DNA of 64,000 nt, from positions 372,001-436,000 of the forward strand of contig NZ_CP162004.1 of NCBI RefSeq assembly GCF_040822115.1, given 5' to 3'. Position numbers and translations under genes: made by a program. Source of the DNA: Flavobacterium sp. WC2421 (GTDB taxonomy: Bacteria > Bacteroidota > Bacteroidia > Flavobacteriales > Flavobacteriaceae). Below are positions 26,553 through 36,535 of this stretch, piece after piece (the stretch's first letter is position 1; every line of letters starts with the position of its first letter). A model generated the notes under the pieces. It had not been told where the DNA came from. It did not search any database and saw nothing but the letters and a program-made list of their open reading frames with translations.

Positions 26553-28349
26553 CTAGTGATGTAAAACTTCTTCACCTGGTTTCATTGGAATATTTTGAGG
26601 AACAAAATCTTCGTCATGACTTGGGTTACTATAATCATATGGCCATCTATGAACTTCAGGAATTTCTCCAGGCCAGTTCCCATGCATATGTTCTACAGGT
26701 GCTGTCCATTCAAGAGTATTAGATTTCCAAGGGTTTTGTACCGCTTTCTTACCGTAGAAAATACTGCTAAAAAAGTTATACAAAAATACCAATTGAAAAG
26801 CTCCACCAATTAATGCGAAAGTAGTAATCAATACATTTACGTTTTGTAAATCATCAAATAAAGGAAAATTAGTATTTGTATAATAGCGTCTTGGTAAACC
26901 AGCTAGTCCAATAAAGTGCATTGGAAAGAAAACACCGTACGCACAAACCGCAGTTACCCAAAAGTGAACATACCCTAAGTTTTTGTTAAGCATTCTTCCA
27001 AACATCTTAGGAAACCAGTGATAGATTCCCGCAAACATACCATAAAGAGCAGAAATACCCATTACTAAGTGAAAGTGCGCTACAACAAAATAAGTATCGT
27101 GAACATTAATATCTAATGTACTATCTCCTAATATAATTCCAGTCAATCCACCAGTAATAAAAGTAGAAACTAATCCGATAGAGAATAACATTGCTGGATT
27201 TAATTGTAGATTACCTTTCCAAAGAGTGGTAATGTAGTTAAAAGCTTTAACGGCAGATGGTATTGCAATCAATAGAGTTGTAAAGGTAAATACAGAACCT
27301 AGAAAGGGATTCATTCCTGAGATAAACATATGGTGACCCCAAACAATAGTTGATAAAAATGCAATAGCTAAAATTGACATAATCATCGCTCTATAACCAA
27401 AAATAGGTTTACGTGAATTCGTAGCAATAACTTCAGAAGTAATACCCAATGCAGGTAGCAAAACGATATAAACCTCAGGATGTCCTAAAAACCAAAACAA
27501 GTGTTCGAACAATACTGGAGAACCACCTTGATAATGTAATACTTCACCAGCAATATATATATCAGACAAGAAGAAAGAAGTACCAAAACTTCTATCAAAA
27601 ATCAATAATAAAGCAGCTGATAAAAGAACAGGAAATGAAACGATACCAATAATAGCGGTTACAAAAAATGCCCATATAGTTAAAGGTAGTCTAGTCATAG
27701 ACATTCCTTTTGTTCTCAAATTAATTACTGTAACTACATAATTCAAAGATCCCATTAAAGAAGATGCAATAAATATAGCCATTGAAACTAACCATAAAGT
27801 CATACCTAAACCAGAACCTGAAATAGCCTGAGGCAATGCACTTAAAGGAGGGTAGATTGTCCAACCAGCATTAGCAGGACCTGATTCTACAAAAAGAGAC
27901 CCAATCATGATTACGCTAGACAAAAAGAATAACCAATAAGAAATCATATTCATAAAACCAGAAGCCATATCTCTAGCACCAATTTGAAGTGGAATCAATA
28001 AATTACTAAAAGTTCCACTTAACCCAGCGGTAAGTACAAAAAATACCATTATAGTTCCATGAATAGTAACTAAAGACAAATAAATATCGTTAGCCATTAC
28101 ACCATTGGGAGCCCATTTGTCTCCTAATAATATATTAAATATTTTAAAAGACTCCTCTGGCCATGCTAATTGCATTCTAAAAAGCATTGACATACTAACT
28201 CCAATAATTCCCATAATAATACCAGTAATAAGGTATTGTTTAGCAATCATTTTATGATCAATACTAAAAATGTATTTAGTAATGAAAGTGTCTTTATGAT
28301 GATGTTCGTGTTCGTGATCGTGTCCGTGATCGTGACCTTCTGCTGACAT
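26553..28349 (-). CDS. coxA: Cytochrome c oxidase subunit I
   Basis: The 598-aa multi-span protein has the haem and copper ligands of haem-copper oxidases: TIHGTIM, the cross-linked His-Tyr pair in GHPEVYIVLLP, WGHHMF for CuB, and VAHFHLVMG for haem a/a3. It is the catalytic core that reduces O2 to water and pumps protons. The extreme N-terminus is unusually His-rich (HDHGHDHEHEHHH, residues 6-18), which may bind metal. It is last in the act-cox operon, 28 nt after coxB. The symbol is by homology class (also called ctaD). Confidence 0.97.
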   Translation of the reverse strand: MSAEGHDHGHDHEHEHHHKDTFITKYIFSIDHKMIAKQYLITGIIMGIIGVSMSMLFRMQLAWPEESFKIFNILLGDKWAPNGVMANDIYLSLVTIHGTIMVFFVLTAGLSGTFSNLLIPLQIGARDMASGFMNMISYWLFFLSSVIMIGSLFVESGPANAGWTIYPPLSALPQAISGSGLGMTLWLVSMAIFIASSLMGSLNYVVTVINLRTKGMSMTRLPLTIWAFFVTAIIGIVSFPVLLSAALLLIFDRSFGTSFFLSDIYIAGEVLHYQGGSPVLFEHLFWFLGHPEVYIVLLPALGITSEVIATNSRKPIFGYRAMIMSILAIAFLSTIVWGHHMFISGMNPFLGSVFTFTTLLIAIPSAVKAFNYITTLWKGNLQLNPAMLFSIGLVSTFITGGLTGIILGDSTLDINVHDTYFVVAHFHLVMGISALYGMFAGIYHWFPKMFGRMLNKNLGYVHFWVTAVCAYGVFFPMHFIGLAGLPRRYYTNTNFPLFDDLQNVNVLITTFALIGGAFQLVFLYNFFSSIFYGKKAVQNPWKSNTLEWTAPVEHMHGNWPGEIPEVHRWPYDYSNPSHDEDFVPQNIPMKPGEEVLHH

Positions 28350-28377
28350 ATATGTATACTTTAAATTTTCTTATTAA

Positions 28378-29532
28378 TTATTTCATAGCTATTTTAGAAA
28401 CAGCTGCTGTATCTTTTGATTTTAAAGAATCTGTACTTATTGCACCTTCAACAGGAGCTGGTGTATTAGCTTCTTTTACTTGTTGTACTAAAATTGCTTG
28501 CTCAGACAACCATTTTTTATAGTCTTCTGGAGTATCAACAATAATTTTCATTTGCATATTATAGTGAGATGCACCACAAATTTTGTTACAAAGAAGCAAA
28601 TAATCAAATGAATAAGGATCAAGAGCAGTTTCTCCTTTTGCAACTAAAGCAATACTTTTCTTAGCTCTTAAAGCATTAATATTAGAAACCTTTTCTACCA
28701 TATAAGGTAATTCTCTATATTCAGCTGTAGTATAAATTGGTTCAAAAGCAAATTCTGTAACCATTCCAGGAACACAATTCATTTGCGCTCTAAAGTAAGG
28801 CATATAAGCTGAATGCAATACATCTTGAGATCTCATTTTAAAATGAATCTTTTTTCCTTTAGGAATATGTAATTCAGAAACCACAATATCATCTTGAGAA
28901 TAAGGATCTGCAAGATCAACACCTAACGTATTAATTCCCTCAATGTATCTAACATTTGCTTTTCCAAGAACATTATCTTCTCCTGCAATTCTAGCTGTCC
29001 ATTTAAATTGTTGTGCATATAATTCTACTACAACTGTATCATCTTCGTCATCGATGAACATAATATTTGTCCAAGCATATAATCCGTAAAGAATTAATCC
29101 AGCTAAAACAATTGCAGGAATTACACTCCAAATCGCTTCTAATTTATTATTATCAGCAAAATACAATGCTTTTTGATCTTTTTTACCTCTATATTTAAAG
29201 GCAAAATAATGTAATAAAACTTGTGTTATTGCCTGAACAATAAAAATTAAAACCCAAGTAATATTCATCAAGTTATCAACCTGACCTCCATGTGCTGATG
29301 CTGGTGTATGAAGAACTAAAGGTCCCCATTGAAACAAACCATATATAGTAAATATATATATGAAAGCTAAAAAGCCAAACATCAAATAACCTTGAACATT
29401 ATTATCATTATCAGAAGCTACCTGAGAACTGTCTGAATCAGAACCTACTTGCGTAAGATCAAATATTTTAGTCAATTGCCATAAAGCAACAGCTAATAAA
29501 ACTAAAACTATAATTACCAACAAACTTGTCAT
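28378..29532 (-). CDS. coxB: Cytochrome c oxidase subunit II
   Basis: The 384-aa protein has an N-terminal hydrophobic segment, two further transmembrane helices and a periplasmic cupredoxin domain. CuA ligands are visible: His in VLHSAYMPYF, and LLCNKICGASHYNM near residue 314 (Cys-x3-Cys, His, Met). The usual aromatic electron-entry patch appears in the IWSVIPAIVL region and beyond. It accepts electrons from cytochrome c or directly from the alternative complex III cytochromes. It lies between actF and coxA. Confidence 0.96.
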   Translation of the reverse strand: MTSLLVIIVLVLLAVALWQLTKIFDLTQVGSDSDSSQVASDNDNNVQGYLMFGFLAFIYIFTIYGLFQWGPLVLHTPASAHGGQVDNLMNITWVLIFIVQAITQVLLHYFAFKYRGKKDQKALYFADNNKLEAIWSVIPAIVLAGLILYGLYAWTNIMFIDDEDDTVVVELYAQQFKWTARIAGEDNVLGKANVRYIEGINTLGVDLADPYSQDDIVVSELHIPKGKKIHFKMRSQDVLHSAYMPYFRAQMNCVPGMVTEFAFEPIYTTAEYRELPYMVEKVSNINALRAKKSIALVAKGETALDPYSFDYLLLCNKICGASHYNMQMKIIVDTPEDYKKWLSEQAILVQQVKEANTPAPVEGAISTDSLKSKDTAAVSKIAMK

Positions 29533-29551
29533 CTGTTTATTTCTTTAAATA

Positions 29552-30910
29552 TTAATAATGAAAATGTTTACTCTCTTCGATGTAAGGATTTCTTTTTGGC
29601 AATAAAGGCGCTTTAGTCAATGCTGTAAAAACAACATAAATAAATAAACCTAAGAAGAAAAGTACAGAAGCAATTTCTGATATTCCAATAAACCACTTAT
29701 CACCTACTGTTCCTGGCATAATCATATTAAAAAAGTCAATATAATGTCCAGTTAATATTACTACCCCTGCCATAACAAGTATCCAAGTAATTCTTTTGAA
29801 ATCTGTATTTACTAAAATTAGTATTGGGAATACAAAATTCATAACAACAGCACCAAAAAAGGGCAAATTATATAATTGTATTCTAGTTACGAAATAAGTA
29901 ATCTCTTCAGGAATATTAGCATACCAAATCAACATAAATTGAGAGAACCAAAGGTAAGTCCAGAAAACACTAATCCCAAACATAAATTTAGCTAAATCAT
30001 GGATATGACTTGTATTTACATATTCTAAATACCCTCTTGATTTCAAATACAAAGTAACCATCGCAATCATTGTGATACCACTTACGAAGAAACTAGCAAA
30101 AACATACCATCCAAATAAAGTACTAGACCAGTGAGGATCTATTGACATAATCCAATCCCACGACATAATTGATTCAGTAACGATAAAGAATACTAAAAAA
30201 CCAGCCGTTATGTTAAAATTCTTTTTGTAGAAAGCATCATCTGTTGCTTCATCTTGAGCTAAACAATTCTTTCTTGAATAAAACCTGTAAAGATTCCATC
30301 CAATCAAAAATACTGCGGCTCTAACAATCCAAAAAGGAAAGTTTAAATATCCTGACTTACCAGCAATAATTTTATCAAAATTAGGACTAGTAGGATCTGT
30401 AACACCTTCAACTAACCAAGCAAATAGATGATTAAAATGAAGACCACAAAGAATCAAGATAACAAAGAATATAACTGAACCTACAGGCAAATAAGCTGTG
30501 ATTCCTTGCATTACTCTAAACAAAACTGGAGACCAACCTGCTAATGCAACTTGCTGAATTGCATAAAAAGCTAATACTCCCATTGAAAGCAACATAAAGA
30601 AAATACAAGCTACATATAATGCTGCCCAAGGCTTATTTTGCAATTGATGCAAAACATGAGTTAAGTGCTCTTTATGCTCTGTAGCTTCATTTGTATCTTT
30701 AACTTCTTCATGAGAAGCTTTAACAGCATGAGCTTCATCAGCTGATTCATGCTTAACCTCACCATGACCTTCATGGCTTTCAGAAGCAAGAATTTTCTCC
30801 ACTTCTTGAATATCTTTAGGTGCATTTAAAAAACCATATCCAATTCCTAAAAGACCAATAGCCATTAAGACGAGAGAAAAAGTTTTTAATTTACTTGAAA
30901 ATGTATACAT
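29552..30910 (-). CDS. actF: Alternative complex III subunit ActF (membrane quinol oxidase subunit)
   Basis: The 452-aa integral membrane protein has about ten helices and belongs to the NrfD/PsrC-related subunits of alternative complex III. I chose the Met at 30910 (MYTFSSKLKTF), since the frame from 30937 would abut the actE stop with an unlikely hydrophilic prefix. A charged His/Glu-rich loop (about residues 45-85) follows the first helix. Typical segments include SIMSWDWIMSIDPHWSST and FWTYLWFSQFMLIWYANIPEE. It follows actE closely in the operon. Confidence 0.92.
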   Translation of the reverse strand: MYTFSSKLKTFSLVLMAIGLLGIGYGFLNAPKDIQEVEKILASESHEGHGEVKHESADEAHAVKASHEEVKDTNEATEHKEHLTHVLHQLQNKPWAALYVACIFFMLLSMGVLAFYAIQQVALAGWSPVLFRVMQGITAYLPVGSVIFFVILILCGLHFNHLFAWLVEGVTDPTSPNFDKIIAGKSGYLNFPFWIVRAAVFLIGWNLYRFYSRKNCLAQDEATDDAFYKKNFNITAGFLVFFIVTESIMSWDWIMSIDPHWSSTLFGWYVFASFFVSGITMIAMVTLYLKSRGYLEYVNTSHIHDLAKFMFGISVFWTYLWFSQFMLIWYANIPEEITYFVTRIQLYNLPFFGAVVMNFVFPILILVNTDFKRITWILVMAGVVILTGHYIDFFNMIMPGTVGDKWFIGISEIASVLFFLGLFIYVVFTALTKAPLLPKRNPYIEESKHFHY

Positions 30911-30937
30911 ATCTATTACGATCAGTTTGTTCAACAA

Positions 30938-31483
30938 TTATAATTGGCTTTTTAGTTTTAAAACATAGTCAGCAACTAACCATCGCTCATGAGCGCTTAA
31001 TTGATTAGCATGAGACCCCATTGCATTTAAACCATAAGTTTCAACAAAAAAAATACTCCCTTCTGTGATAACCCTATCTTTATAACTAGGCACTCCAAGA
31101 AATTTTTCTCTTTCAACTAATTTACCTTTACCATTTCCAGCTGCACCATGACAACTAATACAGTAAATTTCAAAAAGTTCTTTACCTTTTCCAGAATTTC
31201 TATCTAAAGAATCTAATGGAGATTTAAGGTTAGCTTTAGCTAGTTCATAATCAGCAGTTGTATTCTCATAAGCAAAAGGCTCAAAACCTCTATTTATAGT
31301 ACCAGCTACTGGAAGTTGTCCCTCTTTACCATTATTGAATGCATTAGACTCTGAATATGTTTCATACCCAACAGACTCGTACATATTTGGAAAATACTGA
31401 TAGTTTGGTGCGGAATTATTATGACAAGACGTTACTAATATAGTGATGCCAAATAATAGTGTTATTTTATATATCGTTTTCAT
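30938..31483 (-). CDS. actE: Alternative complex III subunit ActE, monohaem cytochrome c lipoprotein
   Basis: The 181-aa protein has a lipoprotein signal (ILVTSCHNN) and one haem c site CISCHG near residue 113. A class I cytochrome fold follows, with a distal Met in GLNAMGSHA. It relays electrons within or out of alternative complex III. It lies between actD and actF with gaps of a few nt. Confidence 0.92.
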   Translation of the reverse strand: MKTIYKITLLFGITILVTSCHNNSAPNYQYFPNMYESVGYETYSESNAFNNGKEGQLPVAGTINRGFEPFAYENTTADYELAKANLKSPLDSLDRNSGKGKELFEIYCISCHGAAGNGKGKLVEREKFLGVPSYKDRVITEGSIFFVETYGLNAMGSHANQLSAHERWLVADYVLKLKSQL

Positions 31484-31490
31484 ATCTAAA

Positions 31491-32015
31491 TTAATGCTTT
31501 TCTATTACTTTAACTTCTACAGCTCCTGTATTCTTGAAAAAAGAAACTAATTCCTCTTCATTATTATTCACTGCAACTTCCATTAAAAAATGATCATCTG
31601 TTGTTCTAACATCTGGATTTTCAGCTTTTTTGAAAGGCCATATTTTACTTCTCATATAAAAAGTAACTACCATTAAATGCGCTGCAAAAAACACAGTCAT
31701 TTCAAACATAATAGGTACAAATGCAGGCATATTTTGAATGAAACTAAAACTTGGTTTACCTCCGATATCCTGAGGCCAATCTTGAATCATTATATAATTC
31801 ATCATTGTTGTTGCTACTGTTATACCAACACAACCGTACATGAAAGCACAAATAGCTAATCTTGTTGGAGCAAGCCCCATCGCTTTATCCAAACCGTGAA
31901 CCGGAAATGGAGTAAAAACTTCTTCAATATGATGATGAGCTGCTCTGGTTTGTTTAACCGCATCCATCAATATATCATCGTCATTATAAATGGCGTATAT
32001 TACTTTATTACTCAT
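31491..32015 (-). CDS. actD: Alternative complex III subunit ActD (DUF3341)
   Basis: The 174-aa protein has two central transmembrane helices and a soluble N-terminal domain (GLDKAMGLAPTRLAICAFMYG), the DUF3341 pattern. It is a structural subunit of alternative complex III. Its start overlaps the actC stop by 8 nt, indicating coupled translation. Confidence 0.92.
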   Translation of the reverse strand: MSNKVIYAIYNDDDILMDAVKQTRAAHHHIEEVFTPFPVHGLDKAMGLAPTRLAICAFMYGCVGITVATTMMNYIMIQDWPQDIGGKPSFSFIQNMPAFVPIMFEMTVFFAAHLMVVTFYMRSKIWPFKKAENPDVRTTDDHFLMEVAVNNNEEELVSFFKNTGAVEVKVIEKH

Positions 32016-33411
32016 GATGTGAATCTTTATTTGCTTCTCTTTCTCTTTTGTAATTATCTCCTGTTCCTTTTAATATTGTTTTCACCTCTGCTTGAGCTAT
32101 AACTGGGAAAGTTCTAGAATATAACAAAAATAATACAAAGAAGAAACCTATTGTTCCAATGAAAATTCCAATATCAACAAACGTAGGAGAAAACATAGTC
32201 CATGAAGATGGTAAATAATCTCTATGTAAAGAAGTAACAATAATTACAAATCTTTCAAACCACATACCTATGTTTACAACAATAGATATGATAAAAGAAA
32301 ACATAATACTTGTTCTTAATTTTTTAAACCACATAAACTGAGGTGAAAAAACATTACATGTCATCATCGACCAGTAAGCCCACCAGTAAGGTCCAGTAGC
32401 TCTATTCAAGAAGGCGTATTGTTCATACTCAACTCCTGAATACCATGCGATAAACAGCTCAGTTATATAAGCAACCCCGACTATAGAACCCGTAATCATA
32501 ATTACGATATTCATCAACTCAATATGCTGTATAGTAATGTAAGCTTCAAGATTAGAAACTTTTCTCATGATAATAAGCAAAGTATTTACCATTGCAAATC
32601 CTGAAAAAACTGCTCCTGCAACAAAGTAAGGAGGGAAAATAGTAGTATGCCATCCTGGTATAACAGAAGTAGCAAAGTCCATCGATACAATAGTATGTAC
32701 AGAAAGTACAAGTGGAGTTGCTAAGCCTGCAAGAACCAAAGATACTTCTTCAAAACGTTGCCAGTCTTTAGCTCTACCACTCCATCCAAAACTCAAGATA
32801 GAATATATCTTTTTATTAAAAGGAGTTATTGCTCTATCTCTAAGCATTGCAAAATCGGGTAATAAACCAGTCCACCAAAAAACAAGCGATACTGATAAGT
32901 AAGTTGATATTGCAAATACATCCCAAAGTAAAGGAGAGTTAAAATTCACCCATAGTGAGCCAAATTGATTTGGAATTGGCAATACCCAATAGGCCAACCA
33001 AGGGCGACCCATGTGAATAATTGGAAATAAACCTGCTTGAATAACAGAAAAGATTGTCATAGCTTCTGCAGAACGGTTAATTGCCATTCTCCATCGTTGA
33101 CGGAATAATAATAGAACTGCAGATATTAATGTTCCTGCGTGACCAATACCAACCCACCAAACGAAGTTCGTGATATCCCATGCCCATCCAACAGTTTTAT
33201 TTAATCCCCATGTTCCTATACCTGTAGACACGGTGTAAATTATACAGCTCACTCCCCAAAGGAAGGCTATTAATGCGATTGTAAATACAATCCACCAATG
33301 CTTGTTAGCTTTTCCTTCAACAGGTGCAGCTATGTCTACTGTTACGTCGTGATAAGATTTATCACCTATAACTAAGGGTTTTCTAATGGTTGCTTCGTAG
33401 TGAGACGACAT
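32008..33411 (-). CDS. actC: Alternative complex III subunit ActC (NrfD-like quinol-binding membrane protein)
   Basis: The 467-aa NrfD/PsrC-family protein has about ten transmembrane helices. Family segments such as WVGIGHAGTLISAVLLL, HMGRPWLAYWVLP and GWSGRAKDWQRFEEVSLVL are visible. It provides the quinol site next to the ActB iron-sulphur clusters. It follows actB by 38 nt and overlaps actD. Confidence 0.94.
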   Translation of the reverse strand: MSSHYEATIRKPLVIGDKSYHDVTVDIAAPVEGKANKHWWIVFTIALIAFLWGVSCIIYTVSTGIGTWGLNKTVGWAWDITNFVWWVGIGHAGTLISAVLLLFRQRWRMAINRSAEAMTIFSVIQAGLFPIIHMGRPWLAYWVLPIPNQFGSLWVNFNSPLLWDVFAISTYLSVSLVFWWTGLLPDFAMLRDRAITPFNKKIYSILSFGWSGRAKDWQRFEEVSLVLAGLATPLVLSVHTIVSMDFATSVIPGWHTTIFPPYFVAGAVFSGFAMVNTLLIIMRKVSNLEAYITIQHIELMNIVIMITGSIVGVAYITELFIAWYSGVEYEQYAFLNRATGPYWWAYWSMMTCNVFSPQFMWFKKLRTSIMFSFIISIVVNIGMWFERFVIIVTSLHRDYLPSSWTMFSPTFVDIGIFIGTIGFFFVLFLLYSRTFPVIAQAEVKTILKGTGDNYKREREANKDSHHE

Positions 33412-33449
33412 AATACTTTATATTGTTTCTTAATTAATAATTTTTTGTA

Positions 33450-36400
33450 CTAGGTATTTCTAACTTTAACGTGATAGATAACATTAGGTTTTGTCCCAAC
33501 ATGCTCTAATAAATGATACATTCTATCATCAGCAGCTAATTTAGCAATTTGACTTTCTGTATCATTAACATCTCCAAAAGCCATTGCTCCAGTAGAACAA
33601 GCATTTGAACACGCCGTTTGAAATTCTCCATCAACAATAGCTCTACCTTCTCTCTTCGCACTTAAAATTGTCGCTTGTGTCATTTGAATACACATTGAAC
33701 ATTTTTCCATTACTCCACGAGAACGAACATTTACATCAGGATTTAAAACCATACGTCCTAAATCATCATTCATATGATAATCAAATTCACTGTTTTTGTT
33801 ATACAAGAACCAGTTAAAACGACGTACTTTATAAGGACAGTTATTAGCACAATAACGAGTACCAACACATCTATTATAAGCCATCATGTTTTGACCTTGA
33901 CGACCATGAGAAGTCGCAGCAACAGGACAAACTGTTTCACAAGGTGCGTGATTACAATGTTGACACATTACAGGTTGAAAAGAAACTTGAGGATTATCTC
34001 CTGCTTTTTCCATTTCATTAAAAGTAGACAAAGAACTAGACAAACCAGCTATATTCTCTTTTCTTTCATTATCACCTGCAAAAGTACTTTCAGAAGAGTA
34101 ATATCTATCGATACGCAACCAGTGCATATCACGACTTCTTCTTACTTCAGACTTACCTACAACTGGCACATTATTCTCAGCGTGACATGCTATTACACAA
34201 GCCCCACATCCAGTACAAGCATTTAAATCAATTGAAAGATTAAAATGATGTCCAACTGAACGATCAAATGAATCCCATAAATCAACTTTTGTAGCCTCTA
34301 CTTCTTCATGGTCTAAAGATACCATAGGTACTTCATTCCAAAATTTAGCATCTTTAGTATTGAAGATTTCCAAGGTAGTTTCCTTGATGATATCCCCTCT
34401 ACCCATTAATGTTTTTTGACCTTGAACACAAGCAAACTCATGTTCTCCATTAGCTTTAACTAAACTAACAGATTGTACATCATTAAAACCTTTATATAAA
34501 GCGTAAGCATTTAAACCTACTTGCATTTCTTCTTTCAAAGCCGCTTTACGACCATAACCTAATGCCAATCCAATAGTTCCTACAGCTTGACCTGGCTGAA
34601 CAATAACTGGCACATTATCTAATTTTAAACCGTCAGCAGTAGTAATTGTAGCATAACTACCATTCAAACCACCATTAGCAACGATTTCATTAGTCATCAA
34701 CAATTGTTTTGCATCTGCATTAGAAACAGTAACATAATTATCCCATGACACTCTTGTAATTGGATCAGGAAACTCTTGTAACCAAGGGTTATTAGCCTGT
34801 TGCCCATCACCCATACCTGTTTTAGTATACAGTACCAATTCAAATCCAGCACCAGCTTTTGATTTTGCTAAAGCATTTGCAGCAGCAGAATAATCAGCAG
34901 AACCTCCAGATAAAGATTGAGAATCTCCAACATAAACACCATCATGCAACACTTTATTCCAAGAAGCACCTGCAATAACTGAAGCAGAAGTTGCTTTTAA
35001 GTAATCGTAATAAGTACCTGACATTCCATTCAAAGACATTAAAACATCTTGAAATTGTTTTGTATCAAATAAAGGACGAATTGTTGGTTGCGTTAAACTA
35101 TAAGTTCCTTTTGTCAAACTTAAATCACCCCATGATTCCAAATAATGAGGAACTGGCATAGCAATAGTAGTTACAGAAGCAGTTTCATCTTCTTTCAAAG
35201 ATAAAGAAACTGACGTTTTAACTTTCTTAAGACCTTCAGCGAATAAACCTGAATCGGCCAAAGTATATATTGGGTTAACACCACTCATTATTAAGGTATG
35301 AACACTACCCGCATTCATGTCACTTACTAACTGAGCCACTTTTTCATTAGACCCTTTTCTAATTTGTCTTGTTCCAGAAGTTATAAAAGCTTCACTTGAT
35401 AAAGCTTGATTAATTGCTAAAACTAACAATTGAGCATTTTTATCTTGAATACCAGAAACTAAAACTCCATTTGACCCAGCAGCTTTCAACTGTTGAGCCG
35501 CTTTACTAACTTCAGCTTTAAATTTATCATCTAAATTTACCGCTACAGAAGAACCAGTAATAACATTATATATATGTACTAACGCTTGTTTTTGATTTGC
35601 AGTTGACATAGCCAAACGCTTATCAGCAGCAGCACCAGACAAAGTCATATTAGCTTCTAATTGAAAGTGACGAGACATTTTTCCACTTTTAGGAATCCTA
35701 CCTTGTGCATAACTAGAATCATATCCTCCACCTTGCCAATCTCCTAAGAAATCCGCACCAACAGAAACAATTAGCGATGATTTTGAAAAATCATAATCAA
35801 CTAAAGCTCTTTCACCATAAACGGACTCAAAAGCATCTAAAGCTTCAGATGAAGAAACAGCATCATAAACCACATGCTTAGCAGTAGGATTTAACGCAAT
35901 AAATTCTCCAATTAATTTTTCAGTGGACGGGCTAGCTAAAGTATTAGTTAACAATACTACCTGACTACCATTTGCTTTAGCTTCAGCCAAACTTGCTTTT
36001 ATATCTGCATCAACTGCAGACCAAGTAGCACTTTTACCTTTTGACTTAGGCTCTTTCAAACGCATACTATCATATAAAGATAATATAGACGCATGAATTC
36101 TAGCATTAGCAGCAAATTTAGCTCCTGAAATAGTATTATTATCTATTTTAATAGGACGCCCTTCACGTGTTTTAACAAGTAGATTTGCAAAATCAAAACC
36201 ATCAAAAACAGAAGTAGCATAATAATCAGCTACTCCAGGAATGATTTGCTCTGGCTGCAATACATAAGGAATCGACTTGTTCACAGGACCTTCGCATGCC
36301 GCAAGCGTGGCTGCAGCAGTACTAAACCCAACGTACTTTAAAAAATCACGACGTGATGTTGAAGAAGATGACATTGCATCATTATTTCCTAAAAAATCTT

Positions 36401-36503
36401 CAGTAGGAATTTCTTCAACAAATTCGTTATTTCTAAGCGTCTCAACAATAGAACTATTTTCTAGTTCCTCAACACTTTTCCAGTATTTTTTGTTTGATGA
36501 CAT
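33450..36503 (-). CDS. actB: Alternative complex III subunit ActB (Tat-type molybdopterin-like/iron-sulphur protein)
   Basis: This 1017-aa protein fuses a molybdopterin-oxidoreductase-like domain to a ferredoxin-like domain. A Tat signal of the variant type sits well inside the N-terminus (SRRDFLKYVGFSTAAATL, residues about 50-67), followed by a lipobox-like Cys. The ferredoxin part has four cysteine sets near residues 764 (CTGCGACVIAC), 853 (CQHCNHAPCETVCP), 884 (CVGTRYCANNCPY) and 938-968 (CSMC ... CSNAC). As in other alternative complex III proteins, the large domain is not expected to hold active molybdenum cofactor. It lies between actA and actC. Confidence 0.95.
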   Translation of the reverse strand: MSSNKKYWKSVEELENSSIVETLRNNEFVEEIPTEDFLGNNDAMSSSSTSRRDFLKYVGFSTAAATLAACEGPVNKSIPYVLQPEQIIPGVADYYATSVFDGFDFANLLVKTREGRPIKIDNNTISGAKFAANARIHASILSLYDSMRLKEPKSKGKSATWSAVDADIKASLAEAKANGSQVVLLTNTLASPSTEKLIGEFIALNPTAKHVVYDAVSSSEALDAFESVYGERALVDYDFSKSSLIVSVGADFLGDWQGGGYDSSYAQGRIPKSGKMSRHFQLEANMTLSGAAADKRLAMSTANQKQALVHIYNVITGSSVAVNLDDKFKAEVSKAAQQLKAAGSNGVLVSGIQDKNAQLLVLAINQALSSEAFITSGTRQIRKGSNEKVAQLVSDMNAGSVHTLIMSGVNPIYTLADSGLFAEGLKKVKTSVSLSLKEDETASVTTIAMPVPHYLESWGDLSLTKGTYSLTQPTIRPLFDTKQFQDVLMSLNGMSGTYYDYLKATSASVIAGASWNKVLHDGVYVGDSQSLSGGSADYSAAANALAKSKAGAGFELVLYTKTGMGDGQQANNPWLQEFPDPITRVSWDNYVTVSNADAKQLLMTNEIVANGGLNGSYATITTADGLKLDNVPVIVQPGQAVGTIGLALGYGRKAALKEEMQVGLNAYALYKGFNDVQSVSLVKANGEHEFACVQGQKTLMGRGDIIKETTLEIFNTKDAKFWNEVPMVSLDHEEVEATKVDLWDSFDRSVGHHFNLSIDLNACTGCGACVIACHAENNVPVVGKSEVRRSRDMHWLRIDRYYSSESTFAGDNERKENIAGLSSSLSTFNEMEKAGDNPQVSFQPVMCQHCNHAPCETVCPVAATSHGRQGQNMMAYNRCVGTRYCANNCPYKVRRFNWFLYNKNSEFDYHMNDDLGRMVLNPDVNVRSRGVMEKCSMCIQMTQATILSAKREGRAIVDGEFQTACSNACSTGAMAFGDVNDTESQIAKLAADDRMYHLLEHVGTKPNVIYHVKVRNT

Positions 36504-36535
36504 TGTATATAAATATTAAAATCTTAATAATTTGA

